Program-made: the position numbers and the translations under genes
Assembly: GCA_024695725.1 (NCBI GenBank)
Contig: JAILHQ010000035.1
Coordinates: forward strand, 1 to 39,987
Length of the DNA stretch: 39,987 nucleotides
From: Cyanobacteria bacterium RUI128
GTDB taxonomy: Bacteria; Cyanobacteriota; Vampirovibrionia; Gastranaerophilales; Gastranaerophilaceae
Direction of reading: 5' to 3'
In this document: positions 1 through 8,581 of the stretch, one piece after another
How positions within the stretch are numbered: position 1 is the stretch's first letter
Layout of the letters: the number at the start of each line of letters is the position of its first letter
The notes under the pieces: model-generated
What the model was told of the DNA's origin: nothing
Seen by the model: only the letters and a program-made list of their open reading frames with translations
The model's database searches: none

Positions 1-3000
1 CTTTTTGGCAAAATCTACAAGTCTGCGCCCGAAAACATCTTTCCAGTCAATAGCTGCAGTTTTTTCTTTCATAACATTCACGCAGACAAAGAATGCAGGA
101 ACAAGAATACTCCCAATAAACGATACGGCAATCATACCACCGAACACCGTCATACCTATAGAGTGACGGCTGCCTGCACCCGCACCGCTCGCTGTAATAA
201 GCGGGACAAGACCTAAAATAAATGCAATGTTTGTCATCATAACCGCTCTGAAACGTAATGATGCCGCCTGCATTGCAGCTTCAACATAATGCAGACCGTC
301 TTTTTCCATAGCATCTTTTGCAAACTCAACAATCAAAATTGCCTGTTTTGTACCCAAACCGACTAACATAACAAGCCCGATTTGTGAATAAATATCTAAA
401 CAATATCCCGAAATATACTGGAAGAACAACGCACCGACTAACGCAATCGGTGATATCAACATAACCGCTATCGGCAAAGTCCAGCTTTCATACAACGCAA
501 CAAGGAATAAGTATACAAAGGTCAAAGCCAAAGCCAAAATCGGCCCGATTTGTCCCGACGATTCCTTTTCCTGCATTGAAGTACCTGACCACTCATAACC
601 TAATTCTGAACCGAGATATTTATCAGACAATTTTTCCATTTCTTCCATTGCCTGACCGGAACTGATATTCTTTGCAGCAGTACCGTTTATCATTACCGCA
701 GGATACATATTGTATCTTGATATTGTGTATGGACCTGTCGTATCTTCAAGTTTTACAAGTGCCGTAATAGGAACCATTCCTCCTCTGTTGTTTCTGACGT
801 AAATCCCCTCTAAATTCCGTTTTTGTTCTCTAAATTCCGAATCTGCCTGAATGTAAACACGATATACACGACCGAATTGGTTGAAATCGTTAATATATGA
901 TGAACCTAACTGTGTCGCTAATGTGCCGTAAATATCAGCAATATTTACCCCCAGTGCCATTGCTTTTTCATCATCAATCGTAACTTTTATCTGAGGTAAG
1001 GTTGCAGTATAAGTAGAAAACAGTTTTGCAAATTTCGGGTTTTTGCCGATTTTTCTTAAAAAATCCTGTGATGCGGCATATAGTTCTTCAGGGGTCTTAT
1101 TCCCTTTATCCAGAAGTCTGTATTCAAATCCTCCAAACATACTCATACCCGTAATTGCAGGAGGTGCAAAAGTTGCACATGACGCTTCCTGAAAATGTCT
1201 GTATTTATTATTAATCAGCCTTGCAATAGAATTGAGAGATTTTTTTGAACTTTTTCGTTCTGACCATTCGTCAAGTTCTGAAACAATTAATGCGGTATTT
1301 TCACCGTTGAAACCTGCTATTTCAAGGACACTTTTTACCCCCGGAATAGTTGAAATATATTTTACTAATTGCTGTCCTACGGCATCTGTTCTGTCTAATG
1401 ATGAACCGTCAGGCAGTTGAATTTGAGTGAACAATGCCCCTCTGTCTTCATCAGGTAAAAAGCCCTTTGGAATAATGGTAAACATAAACAGAATAAAGAG
1501 GAAGAATAAACCGAGAAGTTTAACCGTATTCTTCGGTCTGTCAACAAAGTATTTTACAACGTTTAAATATTTACCTTTTATTGAATCAAACCAGTCGTCA
1601 AATTTCTGAATAAATTCAAAATCAGCTTTTTCAACCCCGCCTTTTAAAATTACTGAACACAAGGCAGGCGAAAGTGTCAACGCAACTAAGGTTGATAAAC
1701 CGATTGAAGTTGCAAGACATATCCCGAATTGTCTGAACATTTGACCTGTTATACCACCCATAAATGATACCGGCACGAATACAGCCATAAGTACAAGTGA
1801 GGTCGCTACAACTGCACCGAATACTTCTTCCATCGTTAATTCCGTTGCAGTTTTCGGATCTTTTCCCTCCTGAATATGCCGTTGGGTGTTTTCAAGTACA
1901 ACAATAGCATCGTCAACTACCAGCCCGACCGCAAGCACAAGCCCGAATAAAATCAGGAGGTTTATTGAGAACCCGAACCCTCCCATAAATATAAATACAC
2001 CCAGTAATGATACAGGAATTGCACAGAACGGAATAAAGGCAGCACGTGCTGTTCCGAGGAATAAATAAGTTACGATACTAACAAGCAAAATTGCAAGCAA
2101 AATTGCGCTGACAACTTCGTGAATAGATTCTCTTACGAAAAGAGTGTTGTCATACTGAACCGCCCATACCATATCCGGCGGGAAGGATTTTGCGATAACT
2201 TTCATTTTGTCCTGAATTTTGTTTGCAAGACTTATTGCGTTTGCGTTTGGTAATTGCGAAACGGATATAATCGCCATTTTTAACCCGTCAACACGTGAAA
2301 CGGAGGTGTAAGTGTTTGCTCCGAGTTCAACCCTTGCCACGTCTTTAATTTTTACGTTTGCCCCCATCGAATCAGACTTGATTACAATGTTTTCAAACTC
2401 TTCTACCGTTTTAAGACGACCTTTTGTTTTGAGTGTGAATTTCATCATTTGTGGATTCTTCATTGGCTGACCGCCCAAATCACCTGCAGGTGACTGAACG
2501 TTTTGAGATTGAATAGCGGCTGATACATCAGATGGTGAAATCCCTAAACTGGCCATTCTGTCCGGTTTTAACCATATACGCATTGCATATTCGCCTGCCC
2601 CGTATACATTAACCTCCCCAACTTCACGGATACGTTCAATTTCATCTTTTATGTATCTTATTGCATAGTTTGCAAGATACAGTGAATCATACGTACCGTG
2701 CGGAGATTTTAAGGACATCATCAAAACTCCGGGACCTCCCGTTGATTTGCGAACGGTAAGACCGTATTTTCTGACTTCTTCCGGTAACCTCGGGGTTACA
2801 AGTTGCAACTGGTTTTGTACGTTTACCAGTGCCATATCAGGATTTGTTCCGACTGCAAAATATATGGTTAATTTATATGAACCGTTCATTGAATCTGAGG
2901 TCATATAAATCATGTTATCAACCCCGTTAACCTGTAATTCAATAGGTGCAGCAACGGTTGATGCTATTACATCGGAACTCGCCCCACTATACGTTGCTGA

Positions 3001-3138
3001 TACAATAACCTGCGGAGGTGTTATTGACGGGTACTCCTCAATAGGAAGATTGACCATTGTGATTATACCTGCAAGAATAATTGCAAGTGAAATTACAATC
3101 GCTAATTTTGGTCTTTTTACAAATAAGTTCCCTGCCAT
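1..3138 (-). CDS. RND (HAE1/AcrB-type) multidrug efflux permease, C-terminus cut by window edge
   Basis: This is the inner-membrane pump of a tripartite RND exporter, which uses proton influx to drive drugs or other amphiphiles out through an adaptor and an outer-membrane channel. The frame is open for 1046 codons from ATG at 3138 to the left edge. HAE1 pumps are usually 1030-1060 residues, so only a few are missing. The start MAGNLFVKRP followed by a hydrophobic helix is typical. The proton-relay residues are visible: the Asp pair D409/D410 in GLVVDDAIVVLEN (TM4) and K931 in GLGTKQAILIVEFAKD (TM10). AcrB has Asn after this Lys; here it is Gln. The ATG overlaps the adaptor stop codon by one base (TAATG), so translation is probably coupled. 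No TolC-type gene is visible; it may lie further left or elsewhere. Substrate cannot be told. Confidence 0.96.
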   Translation of the reverse strand, partial: MAGNLFVKRPKLAIVISLAIILAGIITMVNLPIEEYPSITPPQVIVSATYSGASSDVIASTVAAPIELQVNGVDNMIYMTSDSMNGSYKLTIYFAVGTNPDMALVNVQNQLQLVTPRLPEEVRKYGLTVRKSTGGPGVLMMSLKSPHGTYDSLYLANYAIRYIKDEIERIREVGEVNVYGAGEYAMRIWLKPDRMASLGISPSDVSAAIQSQNVQSPAGDLGGQPMKNPQMMKFTLKTKGRLKTVEEFENIVIKSDSMGANVKIKDVARVELGANTYTSVSRVDGLKMAIISVSQLPNANAISLANKIQDKMKVIAKSFPPDMVWAVQYDNTLFVRESIHEVVSAILLAILLVSIVTYLFLGTARAAFIPFCAIPVSLLGVFIFMGGFGFSINLLILFGLVLAVGLVVDDAIVVLENTQRHIQEGKDPKTATELTMEEVFGAVVATSLVLMAVFVPVSFMGGITGQMFRQFGICLATSIGLSTLVALTLSPALCSVILKGGVEKADFEFIQKFDDWFDSIKGKYLNVVKYFVDRPKNTVKLLGLFFLFILFMFTIIPKGFLPDEDRGALFTQIQLPDGSSLDRTDAVGQQLVKYISTIPGVKSVLEIAGFNGENTALIVSELDEWSERKSSKKSLNSIARLINNKYRHFQEASCATFAPPAITGMSMFGGFEYRLLDKGNKTPEELYAASQDFLRKIGKNPKFAKLFSTYTATLPQIKVTIDDEKAMALGVNIADIYGTLATQLGSSYINDFNQFGRVYRVYIQADSEFREQKRNLEGIYVRNNRGGMVPITALVKLEDTTGPYTISRYNMYPAVMINGTAAKNISSGQAMEEMEKLSDKYLGSELGYEWSGTSMQEKESSGQIGPILALALTFVYLFLVALYESWTLPIAVMLISPIALVGALFFQYISGYCLDIYSQIGLVMLVGLGTKQAILIVEFAKDAMEKDGLHYVEAAMQAASLRFRAVMMTNIAFILGLVPLITASGAGAGSRHSIGMTVFGGMIAVSFIGSILVPAFFVCVNVMKEKTAAIDWKDVFGRRLVDFAKK

Positions 3139-4340
3139 TATTTATTACCTTTTAACATCCTTTTTATTTTGTTTAAGATTCTCACAAAAATATTCGGTTT
3201 CTTATGATTTTCAGGCGGAAGCGCACTGACTATCTTTGCAGGTGTCCCCGGAATAATCTGTTGTAAACCTCCGACTGCAATTCTGTCACCTGTTTGTAAA
3301 CCCTCTTTGATTAGGGAAATATCACCTTTATGTTCTAAAACTTTAATATAAATAAGCGTTGGAATTCCCTTTTCATCTACCTTGTAAACGTATTTACCCT
3401 CTTGGTTTTCCTGTATTGCTTTTGTAGGAATAACAGGGACCGGATCAGTTTTAGTTGAATAAATTATTGCTCTGCCGTAATCACCCGCCATCAGACGACC
3501 GTTGTCGTTATTAAAAGTTGCACGAAGCGTAATCGTTCCGCTGCCCGGATCAATCTTGTTATCGATGAAATCCAGAACGCCGTCGATATCATATTTTGTA
3601 CCGTTACTGAATACATAAACAACTCTGCGTTTTACATTAGCCGCACCGTCGATTCTGGTCAAATCATTAAAATCGTTAGCCTCCAGCGGGAAGGTTACAT
3701 ACATAGGGTTAACACTGTTGATTGTCGTAAGCGCACCTGCGTTCATTCTCACATAGTTTCCGACAGTTACCGTAATCATACCGACTCTGCCTGCAACAGG
3801 AGCCTTAACTTTTGTATAACCTAGATTTCTTCTTGCATCATTGTATGCGCTCAGAGTTCTCTGGTAATCTGCTCTGTATGAATCTCTCTGAGCAACGGCG
3901 TTATCGTAATCAGCCTTAGCTATATAATCAGCATCGACAAGCTGTTTTGCTCTTGCGCTTTGCTTATCATAATACACTTGTTTTGCTTTCGCACTTTTCA
4001 TATTTGCCTGAGCCTGCTGAAGTGCGTACTGGTATTCCTGAGGTTCTATCTCAAACAACACCTGACCGGCTTTAACAAAGTCACCTTCCTTGAAATAACT
4101 GCGAAGTAAATATCCATCTATTCTTGCCTCAACCTGAACCTGATATTTAGAAACAACTCTGGCAGGAGATTCATAACTCTTTATGATATCCATTGACTGA
4201 ACTTTTTCCACAACAATTTCAGGCATTGCAACCTTTTTCATATTAACTTTTTGCATATGGGTGTTATACATTGTAATAAGATATCTTGCCAATATTAACC
4301 CAAATATTATGCAAACAATTATTGTAATTCTTTTACGCAT
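3138..4340 (-). CDS. RND efflux periplasmic adaptor (membrane fusion protein, AcrA/MexA family)
   Basis: The adaptor bridges the RND pump and an outer-membrane channel. The 400-residue product has an N-terminal membrane anchor (residues about 4-22, ITIIVCIIFGLILARYLIT) with no lipobox Cys, so it is anchored by a helix rather than as a lipoprotein. A lipoyl half-motif (VEARIDGYLLRSYFKEGDFVKAGQVLFEI) follows, then a long alpha-hairpin rich in Ala, Gln and Lys, the second lipoyl half (YTKVKAPVAGRVG), and beta-barrel and membrane-proximal domains ending at GLQTGDRIAVGGLQ. I chose ATG at 4340 because GGAGAG lies 5 nt upstream. An in-frame GTG at 4373 gives 11 more residues but has no ribosome site. 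The gene forms an operon with the downstream permease. No regulator gene adjoins; an inverted repeat lies just upstream. Confidence 0.95.
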   Translation of the reverse strand: MRKRITIIVCIIFGLILARYLITMYNTHMQKVNMKKVAMPEIVVEKVQSMDIIKSYESPARVVSKYQVQVEARIDGYLLRSYFKEGDFVKAGQVLFEIEPQEYQYALQQAQANMKSAKAKQVYYDKQSARAKQLVDADYIAKADYDNAVAQRDSYRADYQRTLSAYNDARRNLGYTKVKAPVAGRVGMITVTVGNYVRMNAGALTTINSVNPMYVTFPLEANDFNDLTRIDGAANVKRRVVYVFSNGTKYDIDGVLDFIDNKIDPGSGTITLRATFNNDNGRLMAGDYGRAIIYSTKTDPVPVIPTKAIQENQEGKYVYKVDEKGIPTLIYIKVLEHKGDISLIKEGLQTGDRIAVGGLQQIIPGTPAKIVSALPPENHKKPNIFVRILNKIKRMLKGNK

Positions 4341-4360
4341 AAGCTCTCCAACAATATCCC

Positions 4361-4406
4361 TGAGGTTATGCACTACGTGCGTGATAGTCTTTCCTTTATA
4401 ACCTCA
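4361..4406. promoter_or_regulatory. 9-bp inverted repeat upstream of the RND operon
   Basis: TGAGGTTAT (4361-4369) and ATAACCTCA (4398-4406) are perfect 9-base arms separated by 28 bases, just upstream of the adaptor start. It could be a hairpin in the leader mRNA or a repressor site. The role is inference. Confidence 0.45.
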
Positions 4407-4493
4407 TCCCTAAACTAACACTTTAATATACTAATATAATAAATTAAAAACAGAAAAATGTACATGCTGTAACATTAGATATTAACCAAATGG

Positions 4494-6182
4494 CTACTTC
4501 ATTAATTCAACATTTTTATGATTAAGAACAACTGCCGAATATATTGAATCTACCGAATAAGTTCCCTTAGCCATTGCATCTGCAAGTTCGAATTTCTTTG
4601 CATTGATACGTGCTGCAGAATATCCTTGCCCATAGGTTTTTACATTATCAATAATCGAATCATGCCTGTGCGACCATTCAGGTTCTTTAGCAAGAAGCCC
4701 CATTGCAAGCCCAAGTATATCATTGTTCACTTGTCTGCCATCCTGTTTTGTTTTGAGTTCACACGCTAGAATTATATCCTGTATATCGTCCGGATTACTG
4801 CAAATCCCGAAAAGTTTTTCATATGCCTCTGCCCTGTCAGGTTTGTACTGTTCGGTTCTGTACGTTTTATACACAACGACATCTCTTGTTCCCGGATACT
4901 TTTTCAAAAACATGTACAAATCTTTATCAAGTCTTGTTGAAGAATTAAAATCATACAACTTTGCCTGTCTTATCTCATCTGCAGCATCTTTGACCGATGC
5001 ACCGTTTTTAATCTTGCCGATACATTCATCAAGGAAATAATCCTGCAGGGTTTTATGTCGCATAGAACCCGCTTCACAAGCATCTATAACTTCAGCCGCA
5101 TCTTCCTTATTTTTACAGACTTCATTTATCTTAGGATACATCTCAACTATATCGTAACGAACAACCTCAGAATCGCCCTTTTGCTCAACAACCAAATCTC
5201 TCGTGCCCGGATACACCGTTAAGAAATCATACAAACCTCTGCTAAATTCTTCATTTCTAACGCCCTGACTCAATTTAGCCTGTCTCATTGCATCTGAAGC
5301 ATTTTTGATCGAAACACCGTCTTGCACACTTCCGATAAATAATTTCAACAGTTCATTATCCAGACTTTTTCTGTATGCGCTGCCCAACTGGCAAGCCTTC
5401 AAAACATTTTTCGTATCCTTCTCATCTTTACAAACTTCGCTTACCTCTGAATAAACGTTCATTATATCCTTGCGCAAACTTTCGTATCCCCCATGTTGAT
5501 CAACAACCAAACCTCTTGTGTCAGGATGAGCAAACAAAAAGTCAAACAAATCTCTGTTAAAACGTGTAGAACCGTCAGCATAAGAAAGTTTTGAATTCTC
5601 CATCAGCTTTGTTGTATCTTCAAGACTCTTTCCACTCTTCAAAACCTCAAAGCCGGCCTTTGACAGTTTCAAATCCATACGTTTACCGCCTTCATATGCA
5701 GTATCTACAAGTGCGGAATGATATACGGATGAAACTTCTTCTCTTGAGAAGCCCTGATTGAGTCTTTCCTGAAAACTTTCGTGTTCATTTTTATAAGCAC
5801 AGTCAACAGTATAGTTCACAAAAGGCTTAACCACAGGTTTTGTAAAATATTCATCATAAGCAGACGGAGTTTCAACATACCGGCTATAATTTATTGTATC
5901 TGACATAAAATCACGGAAGATAATATTGTCGCAAAGTTTCACATCATTATGATCATAAATACTGTATTCCGGAGTTATATAATCCCGTCTGCGGTCAAAC
6001 AATTCATCCTCTCTGAACATATCAGGTTCAGGTTCTTCTTCTCTTATATTATCCAAATCAATGTCTTCATATTCTGGAATAATCTGATGAAGACTTGCCT
6101 CAACCTCATTGGCAAAATATTTATCATGCCTGCTTTTAAAGGTTATATTAGAATTAACTTTACTTATATAACTAACGTACAT
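4494..6182 (-). CDS. Hypothetical protein with three regular 105-residue repeats
   Basis: I do not recognise this 562-residue protein. There is no signal peptide or membrane segment. The N-terminal 70 residues are acidic (REEEPEPDMFREDE). From about residue 170 the protein is built of three units of exactly 105 residues: the landmark P-x-TR-x-x-VV occurs at 220 (HPDTRGLVV), 325 (YPGTRDLVV) and 430 (YPGTRDVVV), each followed by EVCK/GICS and an A-C-x-L/A-G helix. Earlier and later stretches look like degenerate half units. The helical content and lack of enzyme motifs suggest a scaffold or binding protein, possibly an effector; this is inference. A weak ribosome site (AAGG) precedes the ATG. 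It stands alone between ykgJ (divergent) and the RND operon. Confidence 0.85.
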   Translation of the reverse strand: MYVSYISKVNSNITFKSRHDKYFANEVEASLHQIIPEYEDIDLDNIREEEPEPDMFREDELFDRRRDYITPEYSIYDHNDVKLCDNIIFRDFMSDTINYSRYVETPSAYDEYFTKPVVKPFVNYTVDCAYKNEHESFQERLNQGFSREEVSSVYHSALVDTAYEGGKRMDLKLSKAGFEVLKSGKSLEDTTKLMENSKLSYADGSTRFNRDLFDFLFAHPDTRGLVVDQHGGYESLRKDIMNVYSEVSEVCKDEKDTKNVLKACQLGSAYRKSLDNELLKLFIGSVQDGVSIKNASDAMRQAKLSQGVRNEEFSRGLYDFLTVYPGTRDLVVEQKGDSEVVRYDIVEMYPKINEVCKNKEDAAEVIDACEAGSMRHKTLQDYFLDECIGKIKNGASVKDAADEIRQAKLYDFNSSTRLDKDLYMFLKKYPGTRDVVVYKTYRTEQYKPDRAEAYEKLFGICSNPDDIQDIILACELKTKQDGRQVNNDILGLAMGLLAKEPEWSHRHDSIIDNVKTYGQGYSAARINAKKFELADAMAKGTYSVDSIYSAVVLNHKNVELMK

Positions 6183-6258
6183 ACTCTACCTTATTACATC
6201 CGTTTACAACGGTTTAATAACCATAAATTATTATTTTTGACAAACTTGCTAGACTTTA

Positions 6259-6287
6259 TTTACAACACTTAATATTGAGAGTAAAAT
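6259..6287 (+). promoter_or_regulatory. Sigma70-type promoter of the YkgJ-family gene, predicting a leaderless mRNA
   Basis: TTTACA (6259-6264) and TAAAAT (6282-6287) are separated by 17 bases. The -10 box ends 7 bases before the ATG at 6295, so transcription should begin at or next to the start codon. There is no ribosome binding site. Confidence 0.7.
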
Positions 6288-6294
6288 CAAAATT

Positions 6295-6708
6295 ATGTTT
6301 CTTAAAAACTTATACAAGCATATTAAATTTTTGTATAACAAAACCTTTTCTTCAAAATATGTTGTAAAAGGGAAATGCAAAGCCTGTGGGAAATGCTGCA
6401 GAAGCATAGTGTTTTATGACGGGGATAATATAATTAAAACGGAAGAAGAGTTTGAACAGGCAAAACTTAAAAATAAAAGAATGAAAATGTTTGAAATTTC
6501 CGGACGGGATGACACAGACGGAGCTTTGACTTTTGTCTGCAAATCACTCAGACCTGACGGGAAGTGCGGAGCCTATTGGATACGCTCAATGTTTTGCAGA
6601 GAATACCCCTTCGTTATCCCAGATTTTATAAGAAATAGCGGACAAACTCTTGAAGGGTGCGGATACACCTTCGGGGTGGATAAAGAGTTTAAAGAATACC
6701 TAAAATAA
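6295..6708 (+). CDS. YkgJ/UPF0153-family cysteine-cluster protein
   Basis: This 137-residue protein belongs to the YkgJ family of small putative zinc- or iron-sulfur-binding proteins, whose biochemical role is not settled. Eight cysteines are visible: C28, C31, C34 and C35 in CKACGKCC, then C82, C91, C101 (in MFCREYP, a family hallmark) and C122. The N-terminal 26 residues are basic and aromatic and precede the first cysteines. It is a single-gene unit with a predicted leaderless promoter and a strong terminator immediately after the stop codon. Confidence 0.85.
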   Translation: MFLKNLYKHIKFLYNKTFSSKYVVKGKCKACGKCCRSIVFYDGDNIIKTEEEFEQAKLKNKRMKMFEISGRDDTDGALTFVCKSLRPDGKCGAYWIRSMFCREYPFVIPDFIRNSGQTLEGCGYTFGVDKEFKEYLK

Positions 6709-6709
6709 A

Positions 6710-6732
6710 ATACCGGGCAAGTTACCCGGTAT
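6710..6732. terminator. Bidirectional Rho-independent terminator
   Basis: ATACCGGG (6710-6717), a 7-nt loop, and CCCGGTAT (6725-6732) form a perfect 8-bp stem. It is followed by seven T on the plus strand and by a T-rich tract on the minus strand, so it can end both the YkgJ gene and the convergent peptidase gene. Confidence 0.9.
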
Positions 6733-6736
6733 TTTT

Positions 6737-8473
6737 TTATTCACCTAATAATTTTTTAGCCAGCGGCTCTTCGACTTTGCCGTTCAGAGATTTTGAAACC
6801 TTCTTGATTTTCTCTGCCATAACTTCCATTTCTTTTGTCCATTGGAAATTATCCAAAACGTATTTTTCGCCTTTCTCAAAGTCGCCATCAACCTGAATAC
6901 GAATTATTTCCTTAAGCATCTTTTGTGCAGTCGGAACCATTCTGTCAATATGAACGGTCAGTACACCGTCTTCGCTGATTTCTATTGCACCTTCCTTCAG
7001 GAAATAATAGTTCTGCATAACAGAACGCACTCTGTGCGCCTGACTCAAAGTAGGTCTTGACTTGAGCATATTATCTGCCGCATAGGTTACAAGAATCTGC
7101 TCCTTTTCCTCTTTTGTATACATTCCGTTTTGTTCAAGTACATCAAGCATTGCCAAAGAAGTTACGTCAGCCTTGTTTTCCTCAATAATTGATTTATATT
7201 TACCCAAAGCCTCTGTACCTGAATTTGGACCCAATGAGTGAGCGTTTTCATGCCCTATCGTGAACCAGTGATCAGCTTCCTCATTATAATATTTGTGCTG
7301 GTCGTGGTTCAGAATTGCATCTAATCTTTCCTGAAGCTTCTTACGCGCATCTTCACTTGTAATAAAACGTATCTGTCTGTGATAAACATTTCTTCTTCCG
7401 CCGCCTATCGTGAGAGATAACTTGTCATCATTAGGAAGGTTTTCCGCTAAGGTAATCCCTGCACGGAACTCGCCTACATCACCTGAAACAGTAACCAAAT
7501 CTACATCAACCATTGTTTGTTTTGATTCCTTATCAGGTGAAATATTCTGAACATATTCATCCTTGAACGGCATATTATCTGCCATCAGCGGCAGATAGTT
7601 TTTAACCTTTAACAGCGCTTCTGTACCTTTTTTATTAACAATACCGACACGCCCGCCAAGAAAATCTTTCCCGACAGGAGAAATATTGTATTTTTCTAAC
7701 AACGTTTTTATTTCTTCTTTTTCAATTGCAGTTTCAGTTAACTGATCGGAATAGTTTTCTCTTGTTATTGTAAACTCTAACGGTGTATCCTGAAGCTCAG
7801 CCCACTTCTTGTCCGCATAAGCATCTAGCATCGGGTCTGCCTTTCTCAGTGCTTTTACCTGTAATTCAAGATACTCGTTAAAATCTTTGTTTGTTGAAAC
7901 CTTAGATGCTTTCTCAAGCTCATCAGCCATAGCCGAAAATTCATCCTTATATTTATCAATATAATCAGTTGCCTTCAGCTCATCTCCATCTCTTTCAACA
8001 ACGGAACGCTGGTTCAGAATAGTTCTGACTTCTTCAATTTTGCCTTCATTAAGCATTTTGAGAATAATGTACTGAAATTCTTCTTTACACAAATCCTCAG
8101 GATAAACACCCTTACCGTAGGTTGAATGAACATCCTTTGCTAGTTCAATGATATTTGTTTCTCTGTCTAATGCACAAACCCCTTTTTGTGCATCATACAA
8201 AATCTTGGTTAATTCAGCCTGTTTGTTGCCTTTAGCTATTTCTTTGTTGAGAAATTCCTCAAACGGCAGGTTATGAACATTATCCAGTTTCTTATTCACA
8301 CCTTCCAATATATATGCAGCTTTGACAAGATATTTCAAGGCCTCTTTATCACCGTCAGCAAGTGCCTGATACTCAGGAGCATCTTCTGCAAGCATTTTTT
8401 TTGTAACAAGATAATCTTTATGAGTTCTCTTTTCCAACTCTTCCATACTCAAATTTAATTCATAATCTATCAT
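6737..8473 (-). CDS. M49-like (dipeptidyl peptidase III-related) zinc peptidase
   Basis: This is a probable zinc metallopeptidase of 578 residues. The zinc site appears as H408-E409-N-A-H412 followed by SLGP, and the third ligand as E431/E432 in EENKAD (431-436). HExxH followed by EExxAD/E about 20 residues later, inside an otherwise helical protein, is the arrangement of bacterial DPP III-like (M49) enzymes. Eukaryotic DPP III has HExxxH and EECRAE; a five-residue HEISH form is known in Caldithrix. There is no signal peptide, so it is probably cytoplasmic, consistent with a role in turnover of short peptides. The first 240 residues match no motif I know. AGGAAG precedes the ATG. The gene reads into the terminator shared with the YkgJ gene. 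Exact substrate specificity is unknown. Confidence 0.8.
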   Translation of the reverse strand: MIDYELNLSMEELEKRTHKDYLVTKKMLAEDAPEYQALADGDKEALKYLVKAAYILEGVNKKLDNVHNLPFEEFLNKEIAKGNKQAELTKILYDAQKGVCALDRETNIIELAKDVHSTYGKGVYPEDLCKEEFQYIILKMLNEGKIEEVRTILNQRSVVERDGDELKATDYIDKYKDEFSAMADELEKASKVSTNKDFNEYLELQVKALRKADPMLDAYADKKWAELQDTPLEFTITRENYSDQLTETAIEKEEIKTLLEKYNISPVGKDFLGGRVGIVNKKGTEALLKVKNYLPLMADNMPFKDEYVQNISPDKESKQTMVDVDLVTVSGDVGEFRAGITLAENLPNDDKLSLTIGGGRRNVYHRQIRFITSEDARKKLQERLDAILNHDQHKYYNEEADHWFTIGHENAHSLGPNSGTEALGKYKSIIEENKADVTSLAMLDVLEQNGMYTKEEKEQILVTYAADNMLKSRPTLSQAHRVRSVMQNYYFLKEGAIEISEDGVLTVHIDRMVPTAQKMLKEIIRIQVDGDFEKGEKYVLDNFQWTKEMEVMAEKIKKVSKSLNGKVEEPLAKKLLGE

Positions 8474-8538
8474 ATCTTCTTCCTTTCAAACATAAAACAA
8501 TTATACACTATCGAATACGGTTTCGTCTACATTAAAAA

Positions 8539-8560
8539 AGCCCCCGGTTTCCCGGAGGCT
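8539..8560 (-). terminator. Rho-independent terminator of the Ala-rich protein gene
   Basis: On the minus strand AGCCTCCGG, a GAAA loop and CCGGGGGCT form a 9-bp stem with one G-T pair, followed by six T. It lies 22 bases after the stop of the gene at 8582-9802. Confidence 0.9.
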
Positions 8561-8581
8561 TTATTATCTTCATCTTCTCGA

